Shown here: positions 23,297 through 31,286 of the stretch, one piece after another
How positions within the stretch are numbered: position 1 is the first letter of the stretch
Layout: every line of letters begins with the position of its first letter
Assembly: GCA_009841105.1 (NCBI GenBank)
Contig: VXMM01000029.1
Coordinates: 1 to 39,111, forward strand
Length of the DNA: 39,111 nucleotides
DNA from: Acidimicrobiia bacterium
GTDB taxonomy: Bacteria > Actinomycetota > Acidimicrobiia > Spongiisociales > Spongiisociaceae
Reading direction: 5' to 3'
Notes under the pieces: model-generated
Told to the model about the DNA's origin: nothing
The model's input: the letters and a program-made list of their open reading frames with translations, nothing else
Databases searched by the model: none
Position numbers and translations under genes: made by a program

Positions 23297-24940
23297 CTAG
23301 GAGGGCGGGTAGTACCGTCTCGCCCTAGTCCGTCCCTCCGCCCTGGCCAGCCCTGCTCGCACGAGATCGTTCAGCAGATTGCGGACCACGCCGAGTTGCT
23401 CACCTACCAACTCGGCCCCCTCGACGGTGGATAGGCTACCGCGCCGACCGATCTCGTCTAGAAGTAGCTGCTGCTGGCGGCTTCGGGCTTGGATGCCGGT
23501 GGTACCGGCGCGCAGTACTACCTCGTCGGACAGAACGTAGCGGGCGCCGCCCCGGACCCCGACCCGAGTGAGCAAGCCCTTGGCGACAGCGCCCGCCAGA
23601 ACGGCGCTGGCATCGGTGCCCGCCCTTAGTGCACGAAGTCTGCGGGGAGTAACCGCGCCCTCCGAACGAGCCGTCACCAGCGCAAGGCGCTCTTCTACGG
23701 TCATTGAGTGGTCCGCGAACAACTGAAGCCAGGCCTGATCCTCCACTCCCACAAGGGCTCGGCTTCGCAGGGTGACCGTCACCGAGTCGGGGTTGGCAGA
23801 AAACACGGGGCGTTCCATCAGACGAGACTCCATCCCCCTGATCATGAGATCCACACCCTCTCCGTACTCCTCGACCAGGCCCATCGTCTTGAGCACGCCC
23901 ATAATTCGGCGGTTCCGGCTGTAGTGCTCGGTTTGGATGTTGTCGGGCGTTATGTGTCCGGGTAGAGGGCCGGGACTTGTTATCTCGACGCGGTCATCCC
24001 AGACTGTGATATCCACCGTGGCCCCCACCAAGCCATAATCACGGTGGGCAAGGGCATTGGCCACCGCCTCGCGCAATACCTGCGTCGGGTATTCCGGGAT
24101 GACCTCCCTCCTGACTCCCATCACTGCCTCGAATCGGCGGGTGTTGTCTCCGATCATCGCCAGACACTCTTCGAGGAGACGCGGCAGGGGTCCCTTGATC
24201 TCGGCTCGCCGCGTGGTAGGAGCGGGGCCGGGCCCCACTGCGGCCCGACGAACGAACTGAACGGTGGCGCCGGATACATGCTCCGCGGGGTCCTTGCAGA
24301 ACAGGATCGCCGCAGCTCTCAGGACGAGGGGGCCAGATGTTCCCTGCGCTGGCTTGGCGACTCGAAGATCAACGAGTGCCCGCTCCAAACCGGCTAGGCC
24401 GACCGGCTCCCTGCCATCCGCCCTCAGTGCCTGGTTAATCATGTCTAGGGCAAAGTCGTCTGCGTTGAAATGAGGGACAATCTCCTCCTCACCCGGATAC
24501 TCCGAGCGGGCCAGAACGAATCTTCGAAGCGCGTCGCCCCGCAACGGCAGGGAGTCACCCCCCACACGGCGGACGAGGCGACCGTCGGGTGTAGTGACGA
24601 TGCGGCCGGCGATCTCGGGAACAGACGTGATGGTGAGTTCTGTGCCTCCGACGCGAATCGATCTGACGTGGACTTGCACATCGCACTCAGACGCGTAGCG
24701 GAGGATCCGGTCCTGCGTTGTCTGCGTGAGCGGGCACCCGACGATGGAACGGTCGTCGTCCACACCATGGACTACGTACCCGCCGGAGGTCATGGCCATC
24801 GCAGGAATAGCGACGAGCAGCCCACGGTTCACCCCGCGCTTGAAATCGAGGCCGGTGTGTTCCCGCCTACCGAAGAACCCCCAGAACTGATCGACGCTCA
24901 GTTCTTCGGGTAACTCGAGAGGGTCGCCTGTTGCGTTCAC
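23297..24940 (-). CDS. AlbA_2 (Schlafen-like) / ATP-binding winged-helix protein
   Basis: A 547-residue protein with an N-terminal AlbA_2-type domain (FGRREHTGLDFKRGVN, then AMTSGGYVVHGVDDDRSIVG, about 25-70) and a GHKL-like ATP-binding region with QVLREAVANALAHRDYG (about 290-306) and WDDRVEITSPGPLPG. A C-terminal stretch looks like winged helix (LLLDEIGRRGSLSTVEGAELVGEQLGVVRNLLNDLVRAGLA). Such proteins are often annotated as RecG-like helicases or regulators, but no helicase motifs are present. It starts with GTG 24940, only 4 bp from a palindromic site. Two operator-like pairs lie upstream, suggesting autoregulation. AlbA_2 proteins occur in defence islands, but no defence genes are adjacent. 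Confidence 0.8.
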   Translation of the reverse strand: MNATGDPLELPEELSVDQFWGFFGRREHTGLDFKRGVNRGLLVAIPAMAMTSGGYVVHGVDDDRSIVGCPLTQTTQDRILRYASECDVQVHVRSIRVGGTELTITSVPEIAGRIVTTPDGRLVRRVGGDSLPLRGDALRRFVLARSEYPGEEEIVPHFNADDFALDMINQALRADGREPVGLAGLERALVDLRVAKPAQGTSGPLVLRAAAILFCKDPAEHVSGATVQFVRRAAVGPGPAPTTRRAEIKGPLPRLLEECLAMIGDNTRRFEAVMGVRREVIPEYPTQVLREAVANALAHRDYGLVGATVDITVWDDRVEITSPGPLPGHITPDNIQTEHYSRNRRIMGVLKTMGLVEEYGEGVDLMIRGMESRLMERPVFSANPDSVTVTLRSRALVGVEDQAWLQLFADHSMTVEERLALVTARSEGAVTPRRLRALRAGTDASAVLAGAVAKGLLTRVGVRGGARYVLSDEVVLRAGTTGIQARSRQQQLLLDEIGRRGSLSTVEGAELVGEQLGVVRNLLNDLVRAGLARAEGRTRARRYYPPS

Positions 24941-24944
24941 GAGA

Positions 24945-25015
24945 GAAACATAATCGAATCTTTTGTGAGAACGGGTCTTCTGGCCCCTTATTCGTGAAAG
25001 ATAGTACTATCTTTC
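24945..25015 (-). promoter_or_regulatory. Operator-like unit 1: two palindromes 51 bp apart
   Basis: Contains the perfect 20-bp palindrome GAAAGATAGTACTATCTTTC (24996-25015) and a degenerate partner GAAACATAATCGAATCTTTT (24945-24964). The centre-to-centre distance is 51 bp, about five helical turns. The inner site ends 4 bp before the GTG of the AlbA_2 gene, so a bound regulator would block transcription or initiation. A second copy of the unit lies at 25261-25331. Confidence 0.6.
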
Positions 25016-25085
25016 GCGATGCATGCGTCCATCCACGGCCAGTAGAGCCGCCACGGTGGAAACACCAAACCATCCGAGGAGGTCG

Positions 25086-25256
25086 TCAGCCTAAGCCCCT
25101 GGTCCTTGGCTGACCAGGCCCTCGCCAGGCACGGTGTCCCCCGGCGAGGAACGGCCGACCGAGGAGTCCCTCTGGAGGGAAGCTCTGCCTGCCGATTCTC
25201 ATCCCGTGCGTTCTCGCAAGGATCTGGAGCAGAGGCTCCTTCCATAAGGTGACCAT
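25086..25256 (-). CDS. Possible small gene or remnant controlled by operator unit 2
   Basis: A 56-residue frame from the ATG at 25254-25256 to a TGA at 25086. Its start lies at exactly the same offset from operator unit 2 as the GTG of the AlbA_2 gene does from unit 1. The sequence (MVTLWKEPLLQILARTHGMR...) matches no family I know and is rich in Arg, Gly and Pro near the end. It may be a short real protein, the remains of a duplicated gene start, or chance. Confidence 0.25.
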   Translation of the reverse strand: MVTLWKEPLLQILARTHGMRIGRQSFPPEGLLGRPFLAGGHRAWRGPGQPRTRGLG

Positions 25257-25260
25257 GCCG

Positions 25261-25331
25261 GAAAGATAGGACAATCTTTCCTGAGAATCGGGCCATTTCG
25301 TGTTTATTCGTGAAAGATAATACTATCTTTG
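25261..25331 (-). promoter_or_regulatory. Operator-like unit 2: second copy of the paired palindromes
   Basis: GAAAGATAGGACAATCTTTC (25261-25280) and GAAAGATAATACTATCTTTG (25312-25331), again 51 bp centre to centre. With unit 1 it shares the flanking blocks TGAGAA and TTATTCGTGAAAGATA, so the whole ~71-bp unit is a direct repeat, not only the palindromes. It could also act on the divergent PIG-L gene, whose ATG is at 25400. Confidence 0.55.
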
Positions 25332-25399
25332 CGAATCCAACTGTCGGACCTCGATCGACCGCGACGTTCACCCGTCCAGCCGTCTCCTAGGCTCGGGCC

Positions 25400-26155
25400 A
25401 TGGTCGATTACCGAGCTCCGCAGTACGGCAGGACCTCCGACCTACCGGTTCCGAGGCGAGCGCTGGCCATCGGCGCACATCCGGACGATGCCGAGTTCGG
25501 CGCCGGTGGGACCCTGGCCAAGTGGACCGCCGCAGGGACGGAAGCGACCATCCTGGTGCTGACCGACGGTTCCAAGGGATCGTGGGACCCTTCGGTCAGC
25601 CCGTCCGACCTGGTCCGAATGAGAATGAACGAACAGACCCGCGCCGCCGAGGCTCTCGGCGTGGACAGCGCCCTGAACCTCTCCTACATCGATGGTGAGT
25701 TGGAGTACACCATGGAGCTGCGCGCCGAGGTTTGCCTGTGGATCCGCAGGCTGCGGCCCGACGTGGTCCTGACCCACGATCCGTGGCGCCGCTACATGCT
25801 GCATCCCGACCACCGGGCGACCGGTTGGGCGGCCATCGACGGGGTGGTGGCTGCACGAGACCATCTGTTCTTCCCGGAGCAACTGGTCGGAGATCTGACC
25901 CATCACCGCCCCGGAGCCATTCTGCTGTGGGCAGCGGACGAACCGGATCATCACGAGGACGTGGCCGGCTTCGTCGATCGCAAGGTGGCCGCTCTGCTGT
26001 CGCACTCCAGCCAGGCCACCACGACCATGGACGGCGCCGGCGACTCGGTCGAAGCCACCGAGGCATTCCGCCTCGAGATCGACGACCGCGCCCGGGTGAC
26101 AGGCGCCGAGGCCGGACTCTCCCGGGCCGAGGCGTTCAAGCGGATCAAGCCCTGA
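25400..26155 (+). CDS. PIG-L family deacetylase (LmbE/MshB-like)
   Basis: A 251-residue zinc hydrolase. The N-terminal AHPDDAEFGAGGTLAKW (residues 26-42) provides the His and Asp zinc ligands and the catalytic Asp; HPDHRATGWAAIDGV (134-148) provides the third ligand. The family deacetylates N-acetylglucosaminyl compounds, such as the mycothiol precursor (MshB) or mycothiol conjugates (Mca); which applies here cannot be told. Its stop overlaps the start of the glycerate kinase gene (TGATG), so the three-gene group 25400-28186 is probably an operon. Confidence 0.88.
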   Translation: MVDYRAPQYGRTSDLPVPRRALAIGAHPDDAEFGAGGTLAKWTAAGTEATILVLTDGSKGSWDPSVSPSDLVRMRMNEQTRAAEALGVDSALNLSYIDGELEYTMELRAEVCLWIRRLRPDVVLTHDPWRRYMLHPDHRATGWAAIDGVVAARDHLFFPEQLVGDLTHHRPGAILLWAADEPDHHEDVAGFVDRKVAALLSHSSQATTTMDGAGDSVEATEAFRLEIDDRARVTGAEAGLSRAEAFKRIKP

Positions 26156-27471
26156 TGGGACTGGCCGGCGACCGGCTCGGTGACCTCCGCGCGGTCAATC
26201 CTCAAGCTACGGGCCGACTGCTCGGCGCCGTGGACGCTGCGTTGGAGGAGGTGGACCCCCGGCGGCTGGTGCGCTCCGCGCTCGTTCCCGCGGAGGGTGG
26301 AATTCTCGCCGGAGGGCAATTCATCGCGGCACGGCAGGTGGCGGTACTGGCCTTTGGCAAGGCGTCCACCGGTATGAGCCTCGGCGCGGCGGACGCCTTG
26401 GGACCGCTGGTGTCACGGGGCCTGGTGGTGACCGATCGGACCGAGCAGGCGCCCGATTGGGCTGAACTGCTAGTGGGTGGCCATCCGGTTCCCGATGAAG
26501 GGAGCGTAAGGGCAGCCGAGCGCGCCCTCTCCCTCGTTAGGGAAGTGGGGCCGGGCGAACTCCTGCTGGCTCTCGTGTCCGGGGGCGGATCAGCCCTTCT
26601 GGAAGCGCCGGCGGAGGGTCTCAGCCTCGAAGACGCCCAAGACCTGAACGACCAGCTGATCCGCTCCGGCGCCCCCATCGAGACGATCAACAGGGTCCGC
26701 CAGGCGGTGTCGCGGGTGAAGGCCGGACGCTTGGCGGCACGCTGCCGGAGCCCGGTGGTAACGCTGGTGGTCTCCGACGTAGGCGACGACCCGGCGGTGG
26801 TGGCTTCCGGCCCCACCGTTACCACAGCCCGGGACGCGGCCCCCTTGAGTGACATACTCGACCGGTACTCCATCCGGGGTGGCGCGGCGGACCTGGCCCG
26901 GCGGGTGGTCACCGCCGGGGTCGAGGTCTCCGATGCCCGGCACCGTCGGGGGAACGATCTCGCCCTGATCCTGGCTGACGGGATGACCGCCGGGCGGGCT
27001 GCGGTCCGGTCCCTGTCCTCAGCCGGCCTGGACGTGTCGCCGGCCCCCGAGCGGCTGGCAGGGGATGCCCGCGACGCCGTCCTAGGGGAGCTGGCCGCCA
27101 CCCCGGAAGGCACGGTTCGGGTCCTGGCCGGAGAAACCACGGTGGAGGTGCGAGGGCAGGGCAAGGGCGGTCGCAACCAGCACGCCGCCGTGACGGCCGG
27201 GATCGAGATCGCCGGCAGCCACCACCGATTCGTCGCCTTCGGGACCGACGGCGTCGACGGCCCCACCGATGCGGCCGGCGGCTGCGTGGACGGCGCCACG
27301 GTCACCGATCCGGCTCTGGCCCGGCGTCACCTGGACGCCTGCGACTCCTATGCGTATCTGGAGGCGACCGGGGGGCTGCTCCGGACCGGGAGGACCGGGA
27401 CCAACGTGGCCGACCTATGGATCGTCGATAGATCAGATGGTCCTGCCGACCAACGGATCGTTATATCCTGA
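26155..27471 (+). CDS. Glycerate 2-kinase, GckA/TtuD (MOFRL) family
   Basis: A 438-residue protein. The N-terminal DUF4147-type domain has LAFGKAS, GGHPVPDEGSVRAAERAL and LVSGGGSALLEAP (about 138-150). The C-terminal MOFRL domain has GKGGRNQHAA and AFGTDGVDGPTDAAGG. The enzyme phosphorylates D-glycerate at C2 with ATP, feeding glycolysis. ATG 26155 overlaps the PIG-L stop; the larger upstream frame inside the PIG-L gene is a shadow. The next gene, an SDR, starts 7 nt downstream; in other bacteria this kinase is often linked with hydroxypyruvate or tartronate-semialdehyde reductases. Confidence 0.9.
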   Translation: MGLAGDRLGDLRAVNPQATGRLLGAVDAALEEVDPRRLVRSALVPAEGGILAGGQFIAARQVAVLAFGKASTGMSLGAADALGPLVSRGLVVTDRTEQAPDWAELLVGGHPVPDEGSVRAAERALSLVREVGPGELLLALVSGGGSALLEAPAEGLSLEDAQDLNDQLIRSGAPIETINRVRQAVSRVKAGRLAARCRSPVVTLVVSDVGDDPAVVASGPTVTTARDAAPLSDILDRYSIRGGAADLARRVVTAGVEVSDARHRRGNDLALILADGMTAGRAAVRSLSSAGLDVSPAPERLAGDARDAVLGELAATPEGTVRVLAGETTVEVRGQGKGGRNQHAAVTAGIEIAGSHHRFVAFGTDGVDGPTDAAGGCVDGATVTDPALARRHLDACDSYAYLEATGGLLRTGRTGTNVADLWIVDRSDGPADQRIVIS

Positions 27472-27478
27472 GCCCATC

Positions 27479-28186
27479 ATGAGCGAACCTGTAGCAGTGA
27501 TCGTCGGCGCCACCAGCGGGCTCGGCACCGCCCTTACGGGTCGGCTGATCCGCCGGGGTTACCGCATCGGCGCCACCTATCTGAGGCCCATCGACACGGA
27601 CGAGTTCGAGGAACGGTTCCCCTTCGATGAGGATCAACTGGTCCTCCGCCGCGTCAACGCCACGGAGTCCGGGGAGGTCGAGGACTTCATGGCCAGGGTG
27701 GCAGCCCGGTTCGGCCGTATCGACGCGGTCGCCTCGATGGTCGGAGGCTGGGCCGCCGGCCGGGATGTGAAGGACACCGACGACGTGCGGTTGGACTGGA
27801 TGATCGACCTCAACCTGCGGTCGGCCTTCTACACGGTACGGGCCGCCATCCCCCACCTCGAAGCGACCGGCGGCGGCCGCATCCTGCTGGTGGGGAGCCG
27901 TGCGGTGGTGGACAACCCGCCCGGCCAGGCGGCATTCAACATCGCCAAAGCGGGGGTCGTCGCTCTGGCCAAGACCGCCGCGGCCGAGGTAGAGGATGCC
28001 GACATCACCGTCAACGTGATCCTGCCGTCGGTGATCGATACACCCGCCACCCGCCGGGCGCTGCCCTTCGCGGAGTACGTCAAGTGGCCCACCCCAGACG
28101 AGATCGCGGCCGTGGCTGAGTTCATCCTGACCGGGGAATCGAGTGTCATGTCAGGAGCGGTCGTCCCCGTGTACGGACGGGCCTGA
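27479..28186 (+). CDS. Atypical SDR family protein with Phe at the catalytic Tyr
   Basis: A 235-residue SDR-fold protein with VIVGATSGLG at the cofactor site, active-site Ser140 in LLVGSRAVV and Lys157 in FNIAKAGV. The YxxxK tyrosine is Phe153. The end VMSGAVVPVYGRA fits the family. Loss of the general-acid Tyr suggests a non-oxidoreductase role, a different acid, or a regulatory binding protein. ATG 27479 lies 7 nt after the kinase stop, so it is probably co-transcribed with it. Confidence 0.82.
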   Translation: MSEPVAVIVGATSGLGTALTGRLIRRGYRIGATYLRPIDTDEFEERFPFDEDQLVLRRVNATESGEVEDFMARVAARFGRIDAVASMVGGWAAGRDVKDTDDVRLDWMIDLNLRSAFYTVRAAIPHLEATGGGRILLVGSRAVVDNPPGQAAFNIAKAGVVALAKTAAAEVEDADITVNVILPSVIDTPATRRALPFAEYVKWPTPDEIAAVAEFILTGESSVMSGAVVPVYGRA

Positions 28187-28537
28187 CGCGACCCTGCGCC
28201 CACCGGCCCAGAGCCTCCGTGACAGGAACATTTTTCGCGCTCTCGCAGATCGCGGCCGGAAACGTCACACCCCCGCGATACGTTGCCCAACGCCAAGCAC
28301 CTACACCGGCCGATGACGCGAACCGATCGGAGCGGCCGGCCCCAGGGAACACAAAGGCTTCATGGAGCGAACGGCCGATGCCGGCATCCGGCCGCGGCCG
28401 ACCACGGTCCGAGGCAGGACAGGTGGCGGCGGGGGTGGGTCCCGGTGCGGAGCACCGGATTTCGCGGGCGGCGCTGCCGGCCCGACGCAGACCCCACCTA
28501 ACTCCTTCGCGGAAGCCGTCCGAGACCCAAAAGGAAT
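28187..28537. other. Gene-free stretch between the SDR and the tRNA genes
   Basis: About 350 bp of GC-rich DNA with only arginine- and proline-rich shadow frames. It is interrupted near 28229 by the A/T-rich run ACATTTTTCGCG and by GGGAACACAAAGGC near 28346. I see no recognised RNA, promoter pair or repeat. It ends at the terminator hairpin for the minus-strand tRNA genes. Confidence 0.5.
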
Positions 28538-28581
28538 GACCCGACCGGAGCCCTTCACACGGTGATGGGTCCGACCGGGTC
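28529..28581 (-). terminator. Intrinsic terminator after tRNA-Glu(CUC)
   Basis: On the minus strand GACCCGGTCGGA (28581-28570) pairs with TCCGGTCGGGTC (28549-28538) as a 12-bp stem with two G-U wobbles. ATTCCTTTT follows at 28537-28529. On the plus strand the wobbles would be A/C mismatches, so the hairpin works for minus-strand transcripts. It lies 10 nt beyond the 3' end of the tRNA. Confidence 0.6.
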
Positions 28582-28590
28582 GTTCTATCG

Positions 28591-28663
28591 CAGCCCCGAC
28601 CAGATTTGAACTGGCGTCTCCGCCTTGAGAGGGCGGTGTCCTAGGCCCCTAGACGACGGGGCC
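28591..28663 (-). tRNA. tRNA-Glu (anticodon CUC)
   Basis: A 73-nt cloverleaf: acceptor GGCCCCG with CGGGGCT (first pair G-U), anticodon stem CCGCC/GGCGG around the loop CTCTCAA with anticodon CTC, and T-arm CCAG-TTCAAAT-CTGG. The discriminator is G. CCA is not encoded. It reads GAG codons. A terminator hairpin follows. Confidence 0.93.
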
Positions 28664-28690
28664 ACTGCGTGTGGCGAATGATACCAACCG

Positions 28691-28762
28691 CTCGGGAGAG
28701 AGGACTCGAACCCCTACTAACAGGGCCAGAACCTGTCGTGCTGCCGATTACACCACTCCCGA
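28691..28762 (-). tRNA. tRNA-Gln (anticodon CUG)
   Basis: A 72-nt cloverleaf: acceptor TCGGGAG with CTCCCGA, anticodon stem ACAGG/CCTGT around TTCTGGC giving anticodon CTG, and T-loop TTCGAGT. The discriminator is G and CCA is not encoded. It lies 27 nt upstream of tRNA-Glu(CUC), so the two are probably one transcript. Confidence 0.92.
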
Positions 28763-28831
28763 TCAGGCCGTCAAGTTACCAGGTATGGCGGGGCTCGCGT
28801 CAACCGGACATCGCGCCGGACGGACGATGCC

Positions 28832-30031
28832 CTATTGCCCGGACCGGCCGCCACTCCATTCGACGCGGGGTAACCGCTTCTCCTTGTCCACGAACGGCAG
28901 GGTGTCGACAGTCGCCCGGTTGGGGGTTCCCTTATGGTCGAGCAACCAGACCGTCTTGCCGAGCCAGTCACCTCCCGGCAGAGGCCGATCGAAGCGCACG
29001 TAGCCGACTCCGGCTCCCAGAGTGGGCGACCAAGTACCGATCGTGACATGCCCGACTTGGCCCTCCTCGAAGCTCACCTGCAAACCGGCGTCCGGCGTAG
29101 CGGTAGCACAGACCAGGCCGAACAGGAGTTGGCTGCGATCGGCCTTAACCAACGCAGAGCGTCCGATGAAGTCCCCCTTGTCGAGTGCCACAAAGTTACC
29201 GAGGCCAGCGCCGAACGGTGTCAGGTCCGGTTCGATGTCGGTGCCATTGTCCAGGATGCCGGCTTCGATGCGCCGTATGCCCATGGATGACGAGGAACTG
29301 AACTCCATACCGAAGGGCTCCCCGCAGGAGAACAGATGATCCCAGAGGGCGTCATGATCCGTCGGCTCGGGGCCGCTGTTGCAGTAGATCTCGATCCCCG
29401 CCTCTCCCGTCCAACCGGTCCGGGAGACCCACAATGTCTGCCCGCCGATATCGAAGAATCCGGCGTGAAAGTACCTGAAATCGGTCGATAGCCCGCCGCC
29501 GATCGCCGCGTCCAGCACATCGAGGGACTTCGGTCCCTGGATCTGAAGGACTCGCGAATCCGGATCAGAGACTTCCGCGTCGAGCCCGATCGCATGTGCC
29601 TCGAGCCAGCTCTCGAACTCCCCGTTCGCCTTCACGTACCAGAAGCGATCCTGCGTGAGGCGCATGACCACCCCGTCCATCAGAACAGTGCCGTCCTCAT
29701 TGCACGCGATGCCGTAGCGAGCACGACCCACGGCGAGCGTTCCGACCCTGCAGGTGAGGACTCTCTCGAGCACTCGGGCCGCATCCGGTCCGATGATCTC
29801 AAGGGGCTTCTCGGGGACGTCGTAGAGCAGCACCCCGCGACGCAGCTTCCAGTACAGCGGAACAGGGTCCTCGTCGGGGGCGCTCTTGAGGGGATAAAGG
29901 CGACCGCAGTACAGGCAGAAGACCGTCTGATCCGTCACATACCGGTGCGCGAAGGGCGACTGACCGATCCGGTACGAACTCAAACGGACCGTGTCGAACG
30001 AGTCGACGTAGAAGTGTCTGTCCCCGGTCAT
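28832..30031 (-). CDS. GcvT-like aminomethyltransferase (folate-dependent) family protein
   Basis: A 399-residue protein with the GcvT/YgfZ fold. Visible blocks: GVLLYDVPEKPLEIIGPDAARVLERVLTCRVGTLAVGRARYGIACNEDGTVLMDGVVMRL, LQIQGPKSLDVL, SRTGWTGEAGIEIYC and GIRRIEAGI, and a C-terminal barrel domain with PLPGGDWLGKTVWL. The family moves one-carbon groups from methylamino or methylthio substrates to tetrahydrofolate (glycine cleavage, sarcosine, DMSP demethylation). The first 60 residues carry a Cys-rich CLYCGRLYP segment not usual for GcvT. ATG 30031 has GAGGTG upstream. No gcvH or gcvP is near, so a catabolic demethylase is more likely than glycine cleavage. Confidence 0.8.
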   Translation of the reverse strand: MTGDRHFYVDSFDTVRLSSYRIGQSPFAHRYVTDQTVFCLYCGRLYPLKSAPDEDPVPLYWKLRRGVLLYDVPEKPLEIIGPDAARVLERVLTCRVGTLAVGRARYGIACNEDGTVLMDGVVMRLTQDRFWYVKANGEFESWLEAHAIGLDAEVSDPDSRVLQIQGPKSLDVLDAAIGGGLSTDFRYFHAGFFDIGGQTLWVSRTGWTGEAGIEIYCNSGPEPTDHDALWDHLFSCGEPFGMEFSSSSSMGIRRIEAGILDNGTDIEPDLTPFGAGLGNFVALDKGDFIGRSALVKADRSQLLFGLVCATATPDAGLQVSFEEGQVGHVTIGTWSPTLGAGVGYVRFDRPLPGGDWLGKTVWLLDHKGTPNRATVDTLPFVDKEKRLPRVEWSGGRSGQ

Positions 30032-30080
30032 CTACACCTCACTAAGGCGGGGTGGGGGGTGGAATTCTCGGTGGTAGTGG

Positions 30081-30154
30081 TGGCCCCGACGGGATTCGAA
30101 CCCGCGTTTCTGGCTTGAAAGGCCAGCGTCCTAGGCCAGCTGGACGACGGGGCC
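30081..30154 (-). tRNA. tRNA-Glu (anticodon UUC)
   Basis: A 74-nt cloverleaf: acceptor GGCCCCG with CGGGGCC, anticodon stem CTGGC/GCCAG around CTTTCAA giving anticodon TTC, and T-loop TTCGAAT. The discriminator A is followed by an encoded CCA (30080-30078), unlike the other two tRNAs here. It lies upstream of the GcvT-like gene on the same strand. Confidence 0.93.
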
Positions 30155-30244
30155 TCTGGTTCCGGTGATCCTACGCCGTCGGTGGGCGTCCGGAGAACCT
30201 CGATCAACAGTCGGCGTTGCTCGGGGACCGGAGGCTAGTTGAGA

Positions 30245-31015
30245 TCAGCCCCGTTCGGACAGGGCGGCGGCGAGCTCGTCCGTGCCGAGCGACTCCTTGC
30301 GGACCCGCAGATCGAGGTAGATGACAGCACCCACAGCGGCGCTCAGCGGAATCGACAGAAGGGTGGCTACGTGCTGGACAAGGGAACCGGCCAATTCACC
30401 GCTCACTCCCAGGACAGGCGAGAGGATGAGCCAGATCACGGCCGAGACGATCCCAAACACGATGATCGAGAGGATTATGACAAGCAAGACGGCGCCGAAC
30501 ACCCGCCAGCGCTCTCCCGCCACCAGGCGCCACGACCGCTTAATACTCTCCATCGGGCCGACACCTTCGATAATCAGAGCCTCCCAGGCCACCGCGAGAG
30601 ACACGGCAAGGAAGATCCCCGGGATGATCAAGAGCACGAATCCGATGGCGACCAGCACCCCGGCCACGATCGTCGCCCCGATGATCGCGAGGGTTCTACG
30701 GAGTCCGATCCTCGTCGCTCGCCGCCAGTCGGACGGGACGCCTGCATACGCTTCGGCCGCCACCAGGACGCCGGCCACGCTCGCCACAAGGGTGCCGATC
30801 GAGCCTGCGATGTACCCGAGCCAACCGATGGGAGACGTACACGTCGTCGTGCCCCCCGCGTCGAGGCCGCAGCCCCCGACCAGGCTGACGAGGAAGGGGA
30901 TGGACACGAGCATCAGCGCGATGGCGAACATCGGGCCGAAGCGGCGCCGGTAGACGGTGAACGTGGCGTCGACGATCTCGCCGACACCGAGCGGACGCAG
31001 TTGTAGTTGAGCCAT
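30245..31015 (-). CDS. Multi-spanning membrane protein (GDPD membrane-domain-like)
   Basis: A 256-residue protein with an amphipathic start, LRPLGVGEIVDATFTVYRRRFGPMF, typical of an actinobacterial family annotated as glycerophosphoryl diester phosphodiesterase membrane domain. About six transmembrane segments follow at roughly 30-48, 65-88, 110-140, 143-152, 170-198 and 218-237. No catalytic GDPD motif is present, so the enzymatic name should not be taken literally. ATG 31015 lies back to back with the region upstream of the P450 fusion gene. The role is unknown. Confidence 0.75.
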   Translation of the reverse strand: MAQLQLRPLGVGEIVDATFTVYRRRFGPMFAIALMLVSIPFLVSLVGGCGLDAGGTTTCTSPIGWLGYIAGSIGTLVASVAGVLVAAEAYAGVPSDWRRATRIGLRRTLAIIGATIVAGVLVAIGFVLLIIPGIFLAVSLAVAWEALIIEGVGPMESIKRSWRLVAGERWRVFGAVLLVIILSIIVFGIVSAVIWLILSPVLGVSGELAGSLVQHVATLLSIPLSAAVGAVIYLDLRVRKESLGTDELAAALSERG

Positions 31016-31286
31016 GGCGCCAGCCTACCGGACGGCCACAGCCCTGTCCATGGTTGACCCCCAACTGTACCGGATCGAAAGACCGACAATCGGACCTGGG
31101 CCGCCGTTGCTGCGCCCGGACGCGCCAGAACGGCTGCCGGCCGTGACTCCGGAGGCGTATCGCGACCAGCCCGGCCCTATGGAGGCCACCGCTACCTCAC
31201 CGGCCCGGCCCGATGCCGTCCCTTATGCTTCCGAACAGCCCTACATGCTAAGGTTTCGGTGGTTGGACAACGGAGGGGCCAGACCG

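Larger units (their letters stand above)
24941..25399. other. 459-bp intergenic region with duplicated operator units
   Basis: The divergent gap between the AlbA_2 gene (-) and the PIG-L gene (+). It holds the two operator-like units (24945-25015 and 25261-25331), offset by exactly 316 bp, and a 56-codon frame under the second unit. The middle also contains CCTGGTC...GACCAGG (25098-25118), a 7-bp stem of unclear role. The A/T-rich palindromes contrast with the GC-rich surroundings. No recognised gene or RNA family is seen. Confidence 0.6.

Noticed and set aside
24996-25331. CRISPR-like repeats
   Set aside because: Only four palindromic sites, spacings of 51 and 316 bp, no regular repeat-spacer array and no cas genes.
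24988-25371. 127-residue minus frame with repeated KIVLSFTNK-like segments
   Set aside because: The repeat comes from translating the duplicated palindromes; it is better explained as regulatory DNA.
31014-31286. N-terminal extension of the GPP34-P450 frame
   Set aside because: It has no SD, is proline-rich without the fold, and begins inside the divergent promoter region; ATG 31287 has GGAGGGG at good spacing.
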